Part shown: piece by piece, positions 34,533 through 42,184 of the stretch
How the letters are laid out: every line of letters starts with the position of its first letter
Numbering within the stretch: the stretch's first letter is position 1
Source of the DNA: Acidimicrobiaceae bacterium
Lineage (GTDB): Bacteria > Actinomycetota > Acidimicrobiia > Acidimicrobiales > RAAP-2
Direction: 5' to 3'
Length of the DNA stretch: 47,039 nt
Assembly: GCA_003170315.1 (NCBI GenBank)
Contig: PNAH01000009.1
Location: 16,881-63,919, forward strand
Translations under genes and position numbers: made by a program
The notes under the pieces: generated by a model
Seen by the model: only the letters and a program-made list of their open reading frames with translations
Database searches by the model: none
Told to the model about the DNA's origin: nothing

Positions 34533-35015
34533 ATGGACACCGTGAATGTCATCGTCGAGATCCCCCGCGACAGTAAAAACAAGTACGAATACGACCATGA
34601 CAACCACACGATCAAGCTCGACCGCCATTTGATCGTCTCCATGGGCTATCCGGCCGAGTACGGATTCATCCCCGATACCCTCGGCGGCGACGGCGACCCC
34701 CTCGACGCCCTGGTTTTGACCGAATACCCGACGTTTCCCGGATGCCTCATCGAGTCCAAGATCCTGGGCATGTGCAATATGACCGACGAAAACGGGGAGG
34801 ACGCGAAGTTGATCTGCGTTCCGGATTATGACCCCAGATGGAAGTCGGCGACTGACATCAATGACGTTCCTAAGCAAACTCTCGACCGTATCGCCCATTT
34901 CTTCACGGTGTACAAGGATTTGGACGAGGGCAAATGGATGAAAGTGGAGAATTACGTGGGTCGAGCCGAGGCATTGGCCGAGCTGGAGGCCTCGATCGCC
35001 AGGTTCAAGGGCTAA
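34533..35015 (+). CDS. ppa: Inorganic pyrophosphatase (family I)
   Basis: Hydrolyses pyrophosphate to phosphate and pulls biosynthetic reactions forward. The 160-residue cytoplasmic enzyme has the metal-binding motif DGDPLDALVL at about 54-63, KYEYDHDNHTIKLDR near the N-terminus, YPAEYGFIPDTLGGDGDP and DYDPRW with the catalytic Asp residues. AAGGAGA gives a strong ribosome-binding site. Upstream, TACGAT at 34480 is one possible -10, giving a leader of about 40 nt; TATTAA at 34515 is another. No partner genes. Confidence 0.96.
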   Translation: MDTVNVIVEIPRDSKNKYEYDHDNHTIKLDRHLIVSMGYPAEYGFIPDTLGGDGDPLDALVLTEYPTFPGCLIESKILGMCNMTDENGEDAKLICVPDYDPRWKSATDINDVPKQTLDRIAHFFTVYKDLDEGKWMKVENYVGRAEALAELEASIARFKG

Positions 35016-35379
35016 ACGGCCTCGAATTCTCCCACGTCGTTCATTGACGACTCCTCCGCGCATCTGGTCGCCGACGCTCAGGCCCGGCATTTCCTGCTCG
35101 GAACCCAACTGATCTTCTTCTTCGCTTGGGTGTCTGATCCTCAATCACACCTTCTCCAAGGCGAAATCGTTTTTCAGATTGGCTTTGCGTGGTGTCTCAT
35201 CGAATGGACCTACGCATTGACCGATCGCGTGAGAAGGACGTAACCATTTCGCGTCATCGAGAGGGCCCGTGCCGTACTTCGAAATGAATTCTCGGAAGTG
35301 ACAATTGTTCAGATGAATCGTCGAAGAATAACCTCGAGCTTCGAAGTGACGAGTCGTTGCGGCGAGTGCACTCCTGTCG
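35016..35379. other. Intergenic region after ppa, no gene supported
   Basis: 364 bp between the convergent ppa and the methyltransferase gene. Lower in GC than the flanking genes. The only open frames are short, lack ribosome-binding sites and resemble no family I know. No hairpin with a T-run was found at the end of either gene. Confidence 0.6.
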
Positions 35380-36702
35380 TTAAAACTTCGGCTCGAAATC
35401 GGGCCGGAGTTCCCAGCCGCTTTGACCACCTACGGGCTTGGCGCAGAGAATCTGATGAATCTCGAGGTGGTGGCGCTCGAAGCCGTAGGCCGATCCTGCC
35501 ATGTAGAGACGCCAGACGCGAGCGCGAGCGTCACCGACCTCTTCGACGGCCTCGTCGAATCGTTTGACCAGGTTGGCCAGCCAGTGACGCAGCGTGAGCG
35601 CGTAGTGCTCGCGCAGACTCTCGAGATGACGAACTTCGAAACCGTGCGCTTGGAACATCGACACCATCGTGCCGACCTCGTGGAGCTCGCCGTCGGGAAA
35701 GACGTAGCGCTCCATGAAGGGGCTCCCGATCTTGGACGGACCGCGCAGGCCCAGCGCGATCTTCACCTGTCTCGACAGCTCCGACACCTTAGAAGGGTCC
35801 GGGTCATCGTCGAATGAGACCGGTCGTCCAATGGCATGGTTGAGGAAACGTCCTCCCGGACGAAGTAGATCGAAGAGCTGTTGGGTGTAGGTGGGCAGCG
35901 AACTTCGTCCGACGTGTTCCGACATACCAATGGAACTGATCGCGTCGAAGGGGCCGTCGAGAACGTCACGAAAATCTTGCAGCCGAAACTCCACCAAGTG
36001 GCCGACGCCTTCACGCCGAGCCTGTTCCACAGCGTATCGACGCTGTGGTTCGGACAAGGTGATACCGACCACCGAAGCGCCGTATTCGCGCGCCGCGTGA
36101 ATCGACATGGCCCCCCAACCACAACCGACGTCGAGCAGGCGCGTACCCGGGCCCAGTTCGAGCTTGCGAGCAACGAGGTCAACCTTGCGGCGTTGGGCCT
36201 GTTCGAGCGTGTCATTGCTCGTGCGAAAGACGGCGCACGAGTACGTCATGGAAGGGCCGAGCACCATTTCGTAGAAGGAGTTTGAGACGTCGTAGTGATG
36301 CGAGATGGCCTGACGATCGCGCGAGCGACTATGCAAGTCACCGCGCTGTTTGGCTTCGATCTTGGGGGGGGCGATCGGGCGAAGGGTGCCGAAGCCGACG
36401 ACCGTCAATAGTGCGCGAAGATTCTCAATTTTCAACAAGCTGCGCATCGGCGGCATCGAGAGGTCAAACAGTGCGTCGAGGTCTCCGTCGATATCGAGAT
36501 CGCCCGCGACGTAAGCACGCGCGACGCCAAGCTCCCCGGGGTGGGTGAGCACGCGGGTGAGGGCCTCGCGGCGCAGGATCTTCAAGGTGAGGTCGTTGCT
36601 GGCTGAAGCGACACTCGGCAGGGCGACACTGCCGTCGTACGCTTCGACGCGAAAAGGAAGTTCGTTGTTAAACACGGCGGCGACGAACGATGCGACATCC
36701 AT
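35380..36702 (-). CDS. Cyclopropane-fatty-acyl-phospholipid synthase family methyltransferase
   Basis: SAM-dependent methyltransferase of 440 residues acting on unsaturated acyl chains of phospholipids, giving cyclopropane or branched (e.g. 10-methyl) fatty acids. The N-terminal domain (about 1-115) holds a lipid-binding-like segment. The catalytic domain has SHHYDVSNSFYEMVLGPSMTYSCA at about 132-155, SAM motif LLDVGCGWGAMSIHAA, GITLSEPQ and SIGMSEHVG. ATG 36702 is preceded by a strong GGAGG. No flavin reductase (BfaB-type) gene is next to it. It is flanked on both sides by long noncoding stretches. Confidence 0.92.
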   Translation of the reverse strand: MDVASFVAAVFNNELPFRVEAYDGSVALPSVASASNDLTLKILRREALTRVLTHPGELGVARAYVAGDLDIDGDLDALFDLSMPPMRSLLKIENLRALLTVVGFGTLRPIAPPKIEAKQRGDLHSRSRDRQAISHHYDVSNSFYEMVLGPSMTYSCAVFRTSNDTLEQAQRRKVDLVARKLELGPGTRLLDVGCGWGAMSIHAAREYGASVVGITLSEPQRRYAVEQARREGVGHLVEFRLQDFRDVLDGPFDAISSIGMSEHVGRSSLPTYTQQLFDLLRPGGRFLNHAIGRPVSFDDDPDPSKVSELSRQVKIALGLRGPSKIGSPFMERYVFPDGELHEVGTMVSMFQAHGFEVRHLESLREHYALTLRHWLANLVKRFDEAVEEVGDARARVWRLYMAGSAYGFERHHLEIHQILCAKPVGGQSGWELRPDFEPKF

Positions 36703-37386
36703 GGCGTGACCTCCAATCGTCTTCGCGATGACGATACGTCAATTGCGACATTCCGCGCTAGCCCCCAGGGCATAACAATTGTGTTGCGAAGGACTCCAGC
36801 GCGCTTCGTCGCCGCGGAGCATCCCCGTTCGCCCAGGGATTACATGCAAAACTTCGTGTGAGCGAGGTGCCCTTAGGCCATCGTTCCAGTTTGTCGACGC
36901 CAAGTAGCCAATTGGAGTGATCTGAGCATTAGCGGTTTTGGGCGCTTCGATACGAACACACCGCCGCCACTCCTTGTCGGCTCGGCTTACATCGTGATGT
37001 CACGGAATTGATAAAACTTTTGAAGCGGCTGCGGCCAATAGAACGTCCGCGTTGTGATGGGTGTGTGACGGCGCACTTCGCATGGATGGAACGCCAAGAT
37101 TTTGTACATGTCATAAAAGCCATGCATCGCTTGACGTGAAATGGCTTTACTCGTTCAATGACGCGAATGGAGCGGGTGCGCGATGACGTCGTTGGTTGTC
37201 GTGCTGTTGAGGATGAGACGATTCGTGAATAATTGATCGTCCTAACGCAACAACATCCGTGCGAATCAACAACAAAGAGTTTTTATTCCGGTGAGAGTAA
37301 TTGGTCATCCATGAGTGTAAATTTCCAATATTCGGGATAGATTATTTATCAGAAAAAGTTTTCACCGAGAACCTTTGGGGTAATTC
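36703..37386. other. Long AT-richer intergenic region upstream of the pilus operon
   Basis: 684 bp without a credible gene, the longest in an otherwise tightly packed window. AT content rises towards the pilB start (37250-37380 is strongly AT-rich). It must hold promoters for the divergent methyltransferase and pilus genes. I saw an 8-bp inverted repeat overlapping a possible promoter (37116-37159), but no riboswitch I could recognise, including none with a c-di-GMP aptamer core. Confidence 0.6.
37116..37148. repeat. Inverted repeat overlapping a possible promoter
   Basis: AAAGCCAT (37116-37123) and ATGGCTTT (37141-37148) are perfect reverse complements separated by 17 bp, a possible operator. 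TTGACG at 37131-37136 with TTCAAT 17 bp downstream (37154-37159) is a reasonable -35/-10 pair, with the right arm inside the spacer. If used, the pilB leader would be about 220 nt. Confidence 0.35.
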
Positions 37387-39258
37387 GTGGCGTTCAAAAA
37401 GAAGAGCAAAGACGACGATGGTGCTGACTTTCGCGCGCAAAGCGATGGCGGAGGTGGAGTGACGACCGTCATTGAAGATCGCGTCGAAGACGAGGTCGCT
37501 CAGACTGATGACGCCGTTCACAGCTCGTCGTCAAGTTCGGCTGGAGCGAATCCCTCTTCAAACGGCAACGCGCCTGAGCGGCAGAACATCCGACTTGGCG
37601 ATCAACTCATCGCCAACGATTTGATCACCGAGGCTCAGTTGGAGAAAGCCCTCGAGATGCAACGCGACTCGGGCGGTCTCCTGGGTGAGGTTCTCGTCAG
37701 TACCGGCGCCCTGAGTGAGCAAGCCCTGGCGCACGCCCTCGCCTCGTTCTTCGGATTCGACGTCGCCAACTTGCGTCGTGACAATGTTGACCCGGCGGCG
37801 CTGGACTTCTTGTCCGAGGACGCTGCGCGACAGTACGTGGCTTTTCCAGTGCGAATGGTCGACGACAATCTCTACATCGCGGTGGCTGAGCCGAGCGAAG
37901 ATTTGCGCAACGCGCTATCCAAGGCGAGTGGCAAGCCGGTCAAATTACTCATCGCGCCGCTCAGTGACGTGCGATGGGCCATCGACAGCAACTACCGCGC
38001 GTTGGGAACAGTCGCGCAACTCGTTCAGGTGTTCGAGTCGGTCGAAGGTTCGCGCAAGCGAAACGTCGACAACGCCGAGCCCGAGATCGTGGCGGACGAC
38101 GCTCCCGTGGTCCAGGTCGTCGACCGCATCTTGACCCAGGCAATGCGCGACCGGGCCTCGGACGTGCATATTGAACCGGCCGACGACATCGTGCGAGTGC
38201 GCTTCCGCATTGACGGCGCGCTAAAAGAGATCCTCCAACTACCTGCCGCGATCGGCCCGGGTCTGGTGAGTCGAATCAAGATCATGGCAAATATGAACAT
38301 CGTCGAGCGTCGTCGGCCCCAGGACGGCCAGCTCACGATCAACATCGACGGGAAAGAGGTCGACGTCCGGGTGGCGACGACGGCGACGATCATGGGCGAA
38401 AGCTGCGTCATGCGACTCCTGGATAAGACCCGCTCGGTCCTGCGACTCAACGACCTCGGCATGCCCGTCGACACCCACGAGGCCTATTCGAAGATCGTTC
38501 GGGCCCCCTTTGGGATGGTGCTCTGCGCCGGCCCGACCGGCAGCGGAAAAACAACGACGCTCTACGCGACACTCAGTGAAGTGAGCAACCCGACCCTGAA
38601 CGTGATGACCATCGAAGACCCGGTCGAGTACGTATTTCCCTCGATCAACCAGATCCAGACCAACGAGCAGGCCGGCCTGACCTTCGCGACCGGCCTTCGG
38701 TCAATCCTTCGCCAGGACCCCGACGTCATCCTGGTCGGCGAGATCCGTGACGTCGAGACGACTCGCGTCGCCGTCCAGTCCGCCCTAACGGGACACTTCG
38801 TGGTCTCCTCACTCCACGCCACGGACTCGGTCTCGGCGCTCCACCGCTTCTTGGACATGGGCATCGAGTCGTTCCTCATCGCCTCATCGGTCTTGGCCGT
38901 GGTCGGCCAGCGCCTCCTCCGACGAATCTGCCCCTCCTGCAAAGCGCCCTATCAGCCGACGGACGAAGAAATGGTCTTCTACGAGGAGAGTGGTGGACCG
39001 GTGAAATCTGAGTTCTTCCAAGGGACCGGCTGCAACTTCTGTACCAATACCGGTTACAAGGACCGAATCGGTATCTACGAACTCCTTATCATGACCCCCG
39101 AGATCCGACGCCTCGTCGTGGGCTGGGCGACGCAGGAAGAGTTACGCAACATGGCGGTGAAACAGGGGATGCGTACCCTGCGCCAAGAAGCCATCAACCT
39201 AGTCAACCAGGACATCACGTCCATTTCAGAAGTGATTCGGAGCGTGTACACACTATGA
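37387..39258 (+). CDS. pilB: Type IV pilus assembly ATPase PilB
   Basis: Cytoplasmic hexameric ATPase that powers pilus extension. The 623-residue product has a low-complexity Ser/Asp-rich tail (1-60), an MshEN-type N-terminal domain at about 65-210 (IRLGDQLIANDLITEAQLEKALEM region) and the GspE ATPase core. Walker A GPTGSGKTTT starts at 382, Asp box near 410, Walker B DPDVILVGE at 446-452, and a zinc tetra-Cys cluster at Cys515/518/549/552. Starts at GTG with GGGG upstream. The MshEN domain binds c-di-GMP in some homologues. It joins pilC by an ATGA overlap. No PilT retraction ATPase is in the window. Confidence 0.95.
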   Translation: MAFKKKSKDDDGADFRAQSDGGGGVTTVIEDRVEDEVAQTDDAVHSSSSSSAGANPSSNGNAPERQNIRLGDQLIANDLITEAQLEKALEMQRDSGGLLGEVLVSTGALSEQALAHALASFFGFDVANLRRDNVDPAALDFLSEDAARQYVAFPVRMVDDNLYIAVAEPSEDLRNALSKASGKPVKLLIAPLSDVRWAIDSNYRALGTVAQLVQVFESVEGSRKRNVDNAEPEIVADDAPVVQVVDRILTQAMRDRASDVHIEPADDIVRVRFRIDGALKEILQLPAAIGPGLVSRIKIMANMNIVERRRPQDGQLTINIDGKEVDVRVATTATIMGESCVMRLLDKTRSVLRLNDLGMPVDTHEAYSKIVRAPFGMVLCAGPTGSGKTTTLYATLSEVSNPTLNVMTIEDPVEYVFPSINQIQTNEQAGLTFATGLRSILRQDPDVILVGEIRDVETTRVAVQSALTGHFVVSSLHATDSVSALHRFLDMGIESFLIASSVLAVVGQRLLRRICPSCKAPYQPTDEEMVFYEESGGPVKSEFFQGTGCNFCTNTGYKDRIGIYELLIMTPEIRRLVVGWATQEELRNMAVKQGMRTLRQEAINLVNQDITSISEVIRSVYTL

Positions 39259-40535
39259 GTAGAACCAAGACCCTGAATAAGGAAAAGGCGCCGAGCAAGG
39301 ACAAGGCGCCGAGCAAGGACAAGGCCCTCCTCAAATTCACGTACCGGGCCCTCGACGACGACGGGAAAACAATCACGGGTACCGAAATGGCCACTTCGGC
39401 GGGCGCCGCTCACGTGGCGCTGCTGGCCCGGGGACTCCAGCCCATCGAAGTCGAAAACAAACGGGGCCTCCTGAAGTTCGAAATCACCAAAAAGAAGGTT
39501 CCGCGACAAGACGTCATGAACTTCACGCGCCAATTGGCGGTGTTCATGCGCGCCGGTATCCCGATCATGGAGGCCCTCGAGGTCATCGTCGAGGAGACCC
39601 AGAACAAGATGCTCAAGGCGATTTTGAGCGAAATGATCGACAGCCTGCGCGCCGGCGACACCTTCGCTGCCTCGGCCGCGGCCCACCCCGAGGCCTTTCC
39701 CAGTTTTTACGTGGGAATCCTCGAATCTGCGGAGTTGACGGGAAATCTCGACAACGTACTCAACCAGCTCGCCGATTACATCGACCGGGACGTCAAGGCT
39801 CGCGGAAAAGTCACCGCTGCGCTCATTTATCCAGCTGTGGTGGCAGCAATGTCGGTCGTGACGGTTCTCGTGCTTGCGGTTTTCGTCATGCCCCGCTTCG
39901 AGGTCTTCTTCGCGTCATTGCACGCCAAATTACCGTTGGTCACCCGCTTGCTCCTGAGTATGACCTCCTTCATGGGTAAATGGTGGTATGGGATCCTGGC
40001 CTTCGTCATCATCGTCGTGGGCGGACTGATCGCGACGAACCGTTCTCCGGGTGGACGAGCCCGGCTCGATGCCATCAAATTGAAGCTTCCGGTCGTCGGT
40101 GACCTCACGGAGACGGCAATCATTGAGCGAACGTGCCGGGTCCTGGCTTCGATGTTGCGAGCTGGGGTCGATTTGCCCCGTTCGATGGCCGTGACCGCCG
40201 AATCGTCCAATAATGCGGTCTATCGCAACGCTCTGGAGAAGATCCGAGAGGCGATGATGCAGGGCCAGGGATTGGCCGAACCGATTGCTCAGAGTGGACT
40301 CTTTCCAGCTGCCGCCCGACAAATGTTTCGTGTCGGTGAGGAAACCGGCACTTTGGACCAGCAGTTGGAAGTGGCCGCCGCCTACTACGGCCGAGAATTG
40401 GAGACCAAGCTGGAGCGAGCTACAGCGCTTTTTGAGCCCGCAATCATTATTTTCATGGGAGTGGTCGTAGGTTTCGTCGCCGTTGCGTTAATATCCGCAA
40501 TGTACGGAATCTACAACCAAGTGAAGGTTGGATGA
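39255..40535 (+). CDS. pilC: Type IV pilus inner-membrane platform protein PilC
   Basis: PilC anchors the PilB hexamer and passes subunits into the pilus. The 426-residue product has two T2SS-F domains, marked by NFTRQLAVFMRAGIPIMEALEVI at about 91-113 and ERTCRVLASMLRAGVDLPRSM at about 293-313. Three hydrophobic segments are visible: VVAAMSVVTVLVLAVFVMPRF, GILAFVIIVVGGLIAT and the C-terminal IIIFMGVVVGFVAVALISAMY. The first 25 residues are Lys-rich with a duplicated KDKAPS unit, unlike typical PilC. ATG 39255 lies in an ATGA overlap with pilB, and its stop overlaps the next ATG in the same way. Confidence 0.95.
   Translation: MSRTKTLNKEKAPSKDKAPSKDKALLKFTYRALDDDGKTITGTEMATSAGAAHVALLARGLQPIEVENKRGLLKFEITKKKVPRQDVMNFTRQLAVFMRAGIPIMEALEVIVEETQNKMLKAILSEMIDSLRAGDTFAASAAAHPEAFPSFYVGILESAELTGNLDNVLNQLADYIDRDVKARGKVTAALIYPAVVAAMSVVTVLVLAVFVMPRFEVFFASLHAKLPLVTRLLLSMTSFMGKWWYGILAFVIIVVGGLIATNRSPGGRARLDAIKLKLPVVGDLTETAIIERTCRVLASMLRAGVDLPRSMAVTAESSNNAVYRNALEKIREAMMQGQGLAEPIAQSGLFPAAARQMFRVGEETGTLDQQLEVAAAYYGRELETKLERATALFEPAIIIFMGVVVGFVAVALISAMYGIYNQVKVG
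39285..39320 (+). repeat. 18-bp tandem duplication in the pilC 5' end
   Basis: Two identical 18-bp copies (39285-39302 and 39303-39320) encode a repeated six-residue Lys-rich unit (KAPSKD). The copies are exact, which suggests a recent slippage event and possible length variation between strains. Confidence 0.8.
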
Positions 40536-42184
40536 ATAAAAACAGAAATTGCCGATTTCAGCAAGGGCAATCTCGTTATCTTCGACAGTCGCGTCCGAAG
40601 TTAAAAAACCTCACCTCTAGAAAAACCTCTCAGAGTGACGAAAATGGATTCACTCTGATTGAATTGCTCATTGTCGTAACGATCGCTCCGTTGATCGTCG
40701 GCGCATTAGCCGCGGGCCTGATTGCGATGTTTTCACTCCAGTCCAGTGTGTCGAACCGTCTTTCCGACTCCGGCGATGCTCAGTCCGTGACGGCTTCATT
40801 CGAGCCAGATGCCCAAGCCGCTCAGGAAGTCACGACGTCAACTACCCCCGTATGCGGGTCTGGATATCAGGTGATTGGGTTGGAGTGGGACCTTCAATCG
40901 GGTCAATCAAGTGGTGGCATTTATAACACCGTCGTCTCGTATGTCGAAGTCCCAAGCGGCTCGAATTTCAACCTGGTCCGCCAGCTCTGTGGTCCCGGCA
41001 GTTCGACTCCGACCAGCACATCGATTGTCTCGTACAATCTGGCCTCGAACATCGGAGTCAACGCACCATCCGTTGCAATCACCTGTACGGCCACTGTTGC
41101 AGGTTGCAGTAGCACCGCAGCTGCTGGTTGGGCACCCACGACGGGTGTGCAAAATATCGCCCTAACCGTCAATGAACCAAACAGTACCGAAACGGGTGGT
41201 CTCTACACGTACACCTTGGCGGGCGTCCCTGCGGCGACCGAGACCGGAAACGATTCGGGCGGACCCATCACCATTACCGCTTCCACCGGTTGTAATTTCG
41301 CCACTGCGGGATCTGCGCCTCTGGCAACCTCGATGTGCTTCCTCGACTTTTCTAACTTGGGGACCAATCCGAACCTATTGGCGGACGCGGAAACGCCCGG
41401 ATCCTGCCTTAACGAGTCGGTGTCCCTGAGTTCCAGTTGGACAATGTACTTCTGCATGAACATAACGAACTCCCAAGCTGGTGAGATAATCACGCCCTTC
41501 GCCCTCCCCACGTGGTGCGGTGCCTTTTTGGGGAATCCGGGCACATCCGCGGCCTGTGGAACCACGGGCATATTTCCCAATTACTACGGCGTGGCCGGCG
41601 AACCGGCACTGTACCAGCAGGGCACCGGGGGCGGTCTGAACAACGGCTATGTGACGACGATCACTCTTAGCAATATTGGTATCGTCAATTCGAGCGGCGT
41701 ACCTGCGACCGGCTGGGAGCTATTAGCTGCTGACGCCGAATCGACGGATAACGGCAGCAGCTACGCAGAGTCGATGACATTCACCTCGGCACCCAATCCG
41801 CTACAGGTCGTTCCCAACGGTTATTCGGCCGCCAATGGATATTGCGGGAACTTACAGCCCTGCGATACCGGCACTTCTCCCTTTGGCAACGCCTGTAATG
41901 GCGGCCTTTCTTGGCTGAGTGGCGGAACGACGTACTACGGCATTGCGGCCAACGCTGCGAGCACGGTGGACTACTTCACTGATCCACAGGGTGACGCGGT
42001 CACCACCAACACCATTAAGTGCACCGTTCCACCGAGCGGCTCTCCTCCTTCGGGAGGAACCGGCCTGGGTACCGCCCTGCAAGGTGCGGCCATCGTGGAG
42101 TCTCTGACTCCAACTACGTTCACGACGGTGCTCGGCGACGGCCCCGGCGGACTTGAGGCTGTCGTGTTTGGGCTGCGGCAATGA
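40532..42184 (+). CDS. Large type IV prepilin-like protein
   Basis: A 550-residue protein with a class III (prepilin) signal: a basic 39-residue leader, Gly39, then FTLIELLIVV with Glu at +5 (residue 44), and a hydrophobic helix to about residue 68. The long extracellular part is Ser/Thr/Gly/Asn-rich with Cys residues scattered through it (CGSGYQV, CTATVAGC, CGNLQPC, CNGG). It is far longer than major pilins (about 150), so a minor pilin or tip protein is likely. Its first 100 bases are AT-rich. ATGA overlaps join it to pilC and to the next gene. A prepilin peptidase is not in the window. Confidence 0.88.
   Translation: MNKNRNCRFQQGQSRYLRQSRPKLKNLTSRKTSQSDENGFTLIELLIVVTIAPLIVGALAAGLIAMFSLQSSVSNRLSDSGDAQSVTASFEPDAQAAQEVTTSTTPVCGSGYQVIGLEWDLQSGQSSGGIYNTVVSYVEVPSGSNFNLVRQLCGPGSSTPTSTSIVSYNLASNIGVNAPSVAITCTATVAGCSSTAAAGWAPTTGVQNIALTVNEPNSTETGGLYTYTLAGVPAATETGNDSGGPITITASTGCNFATAGSAPLATSMCFLDFSNLGTNPNLLADAETPGSCLNESVSLSSSWTMYFCMNITNSQAGEIITPFALPTWCGAFLGNPGTSAACGTTGIFPNYYGVAGEPALYQQGTGGGLNNGYVTTITLSNIGIVNSSGVPATGWELLAADAESTDNGSSYAESMTFTSAPNPLQVVPNGYSAANGYCGNLQPCDTGTSPFGNACNGGLSWLSGGTTYYGIAANAASTVDYFTDPQGDAVTTNTIKCTVPPSGSPPSGGTGLGTALQGAAIVESLTPTTFTTVLGDGPGGLEAVVFGLRQ

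Noticed and set aside
35145..35429. Minus-strand 94-codon frame after the methyltransferase
   Set aside because: Overlaps the methyltransferase 3' end, has no ribosome-binding site or TANNNT box and resembles nothing I know.
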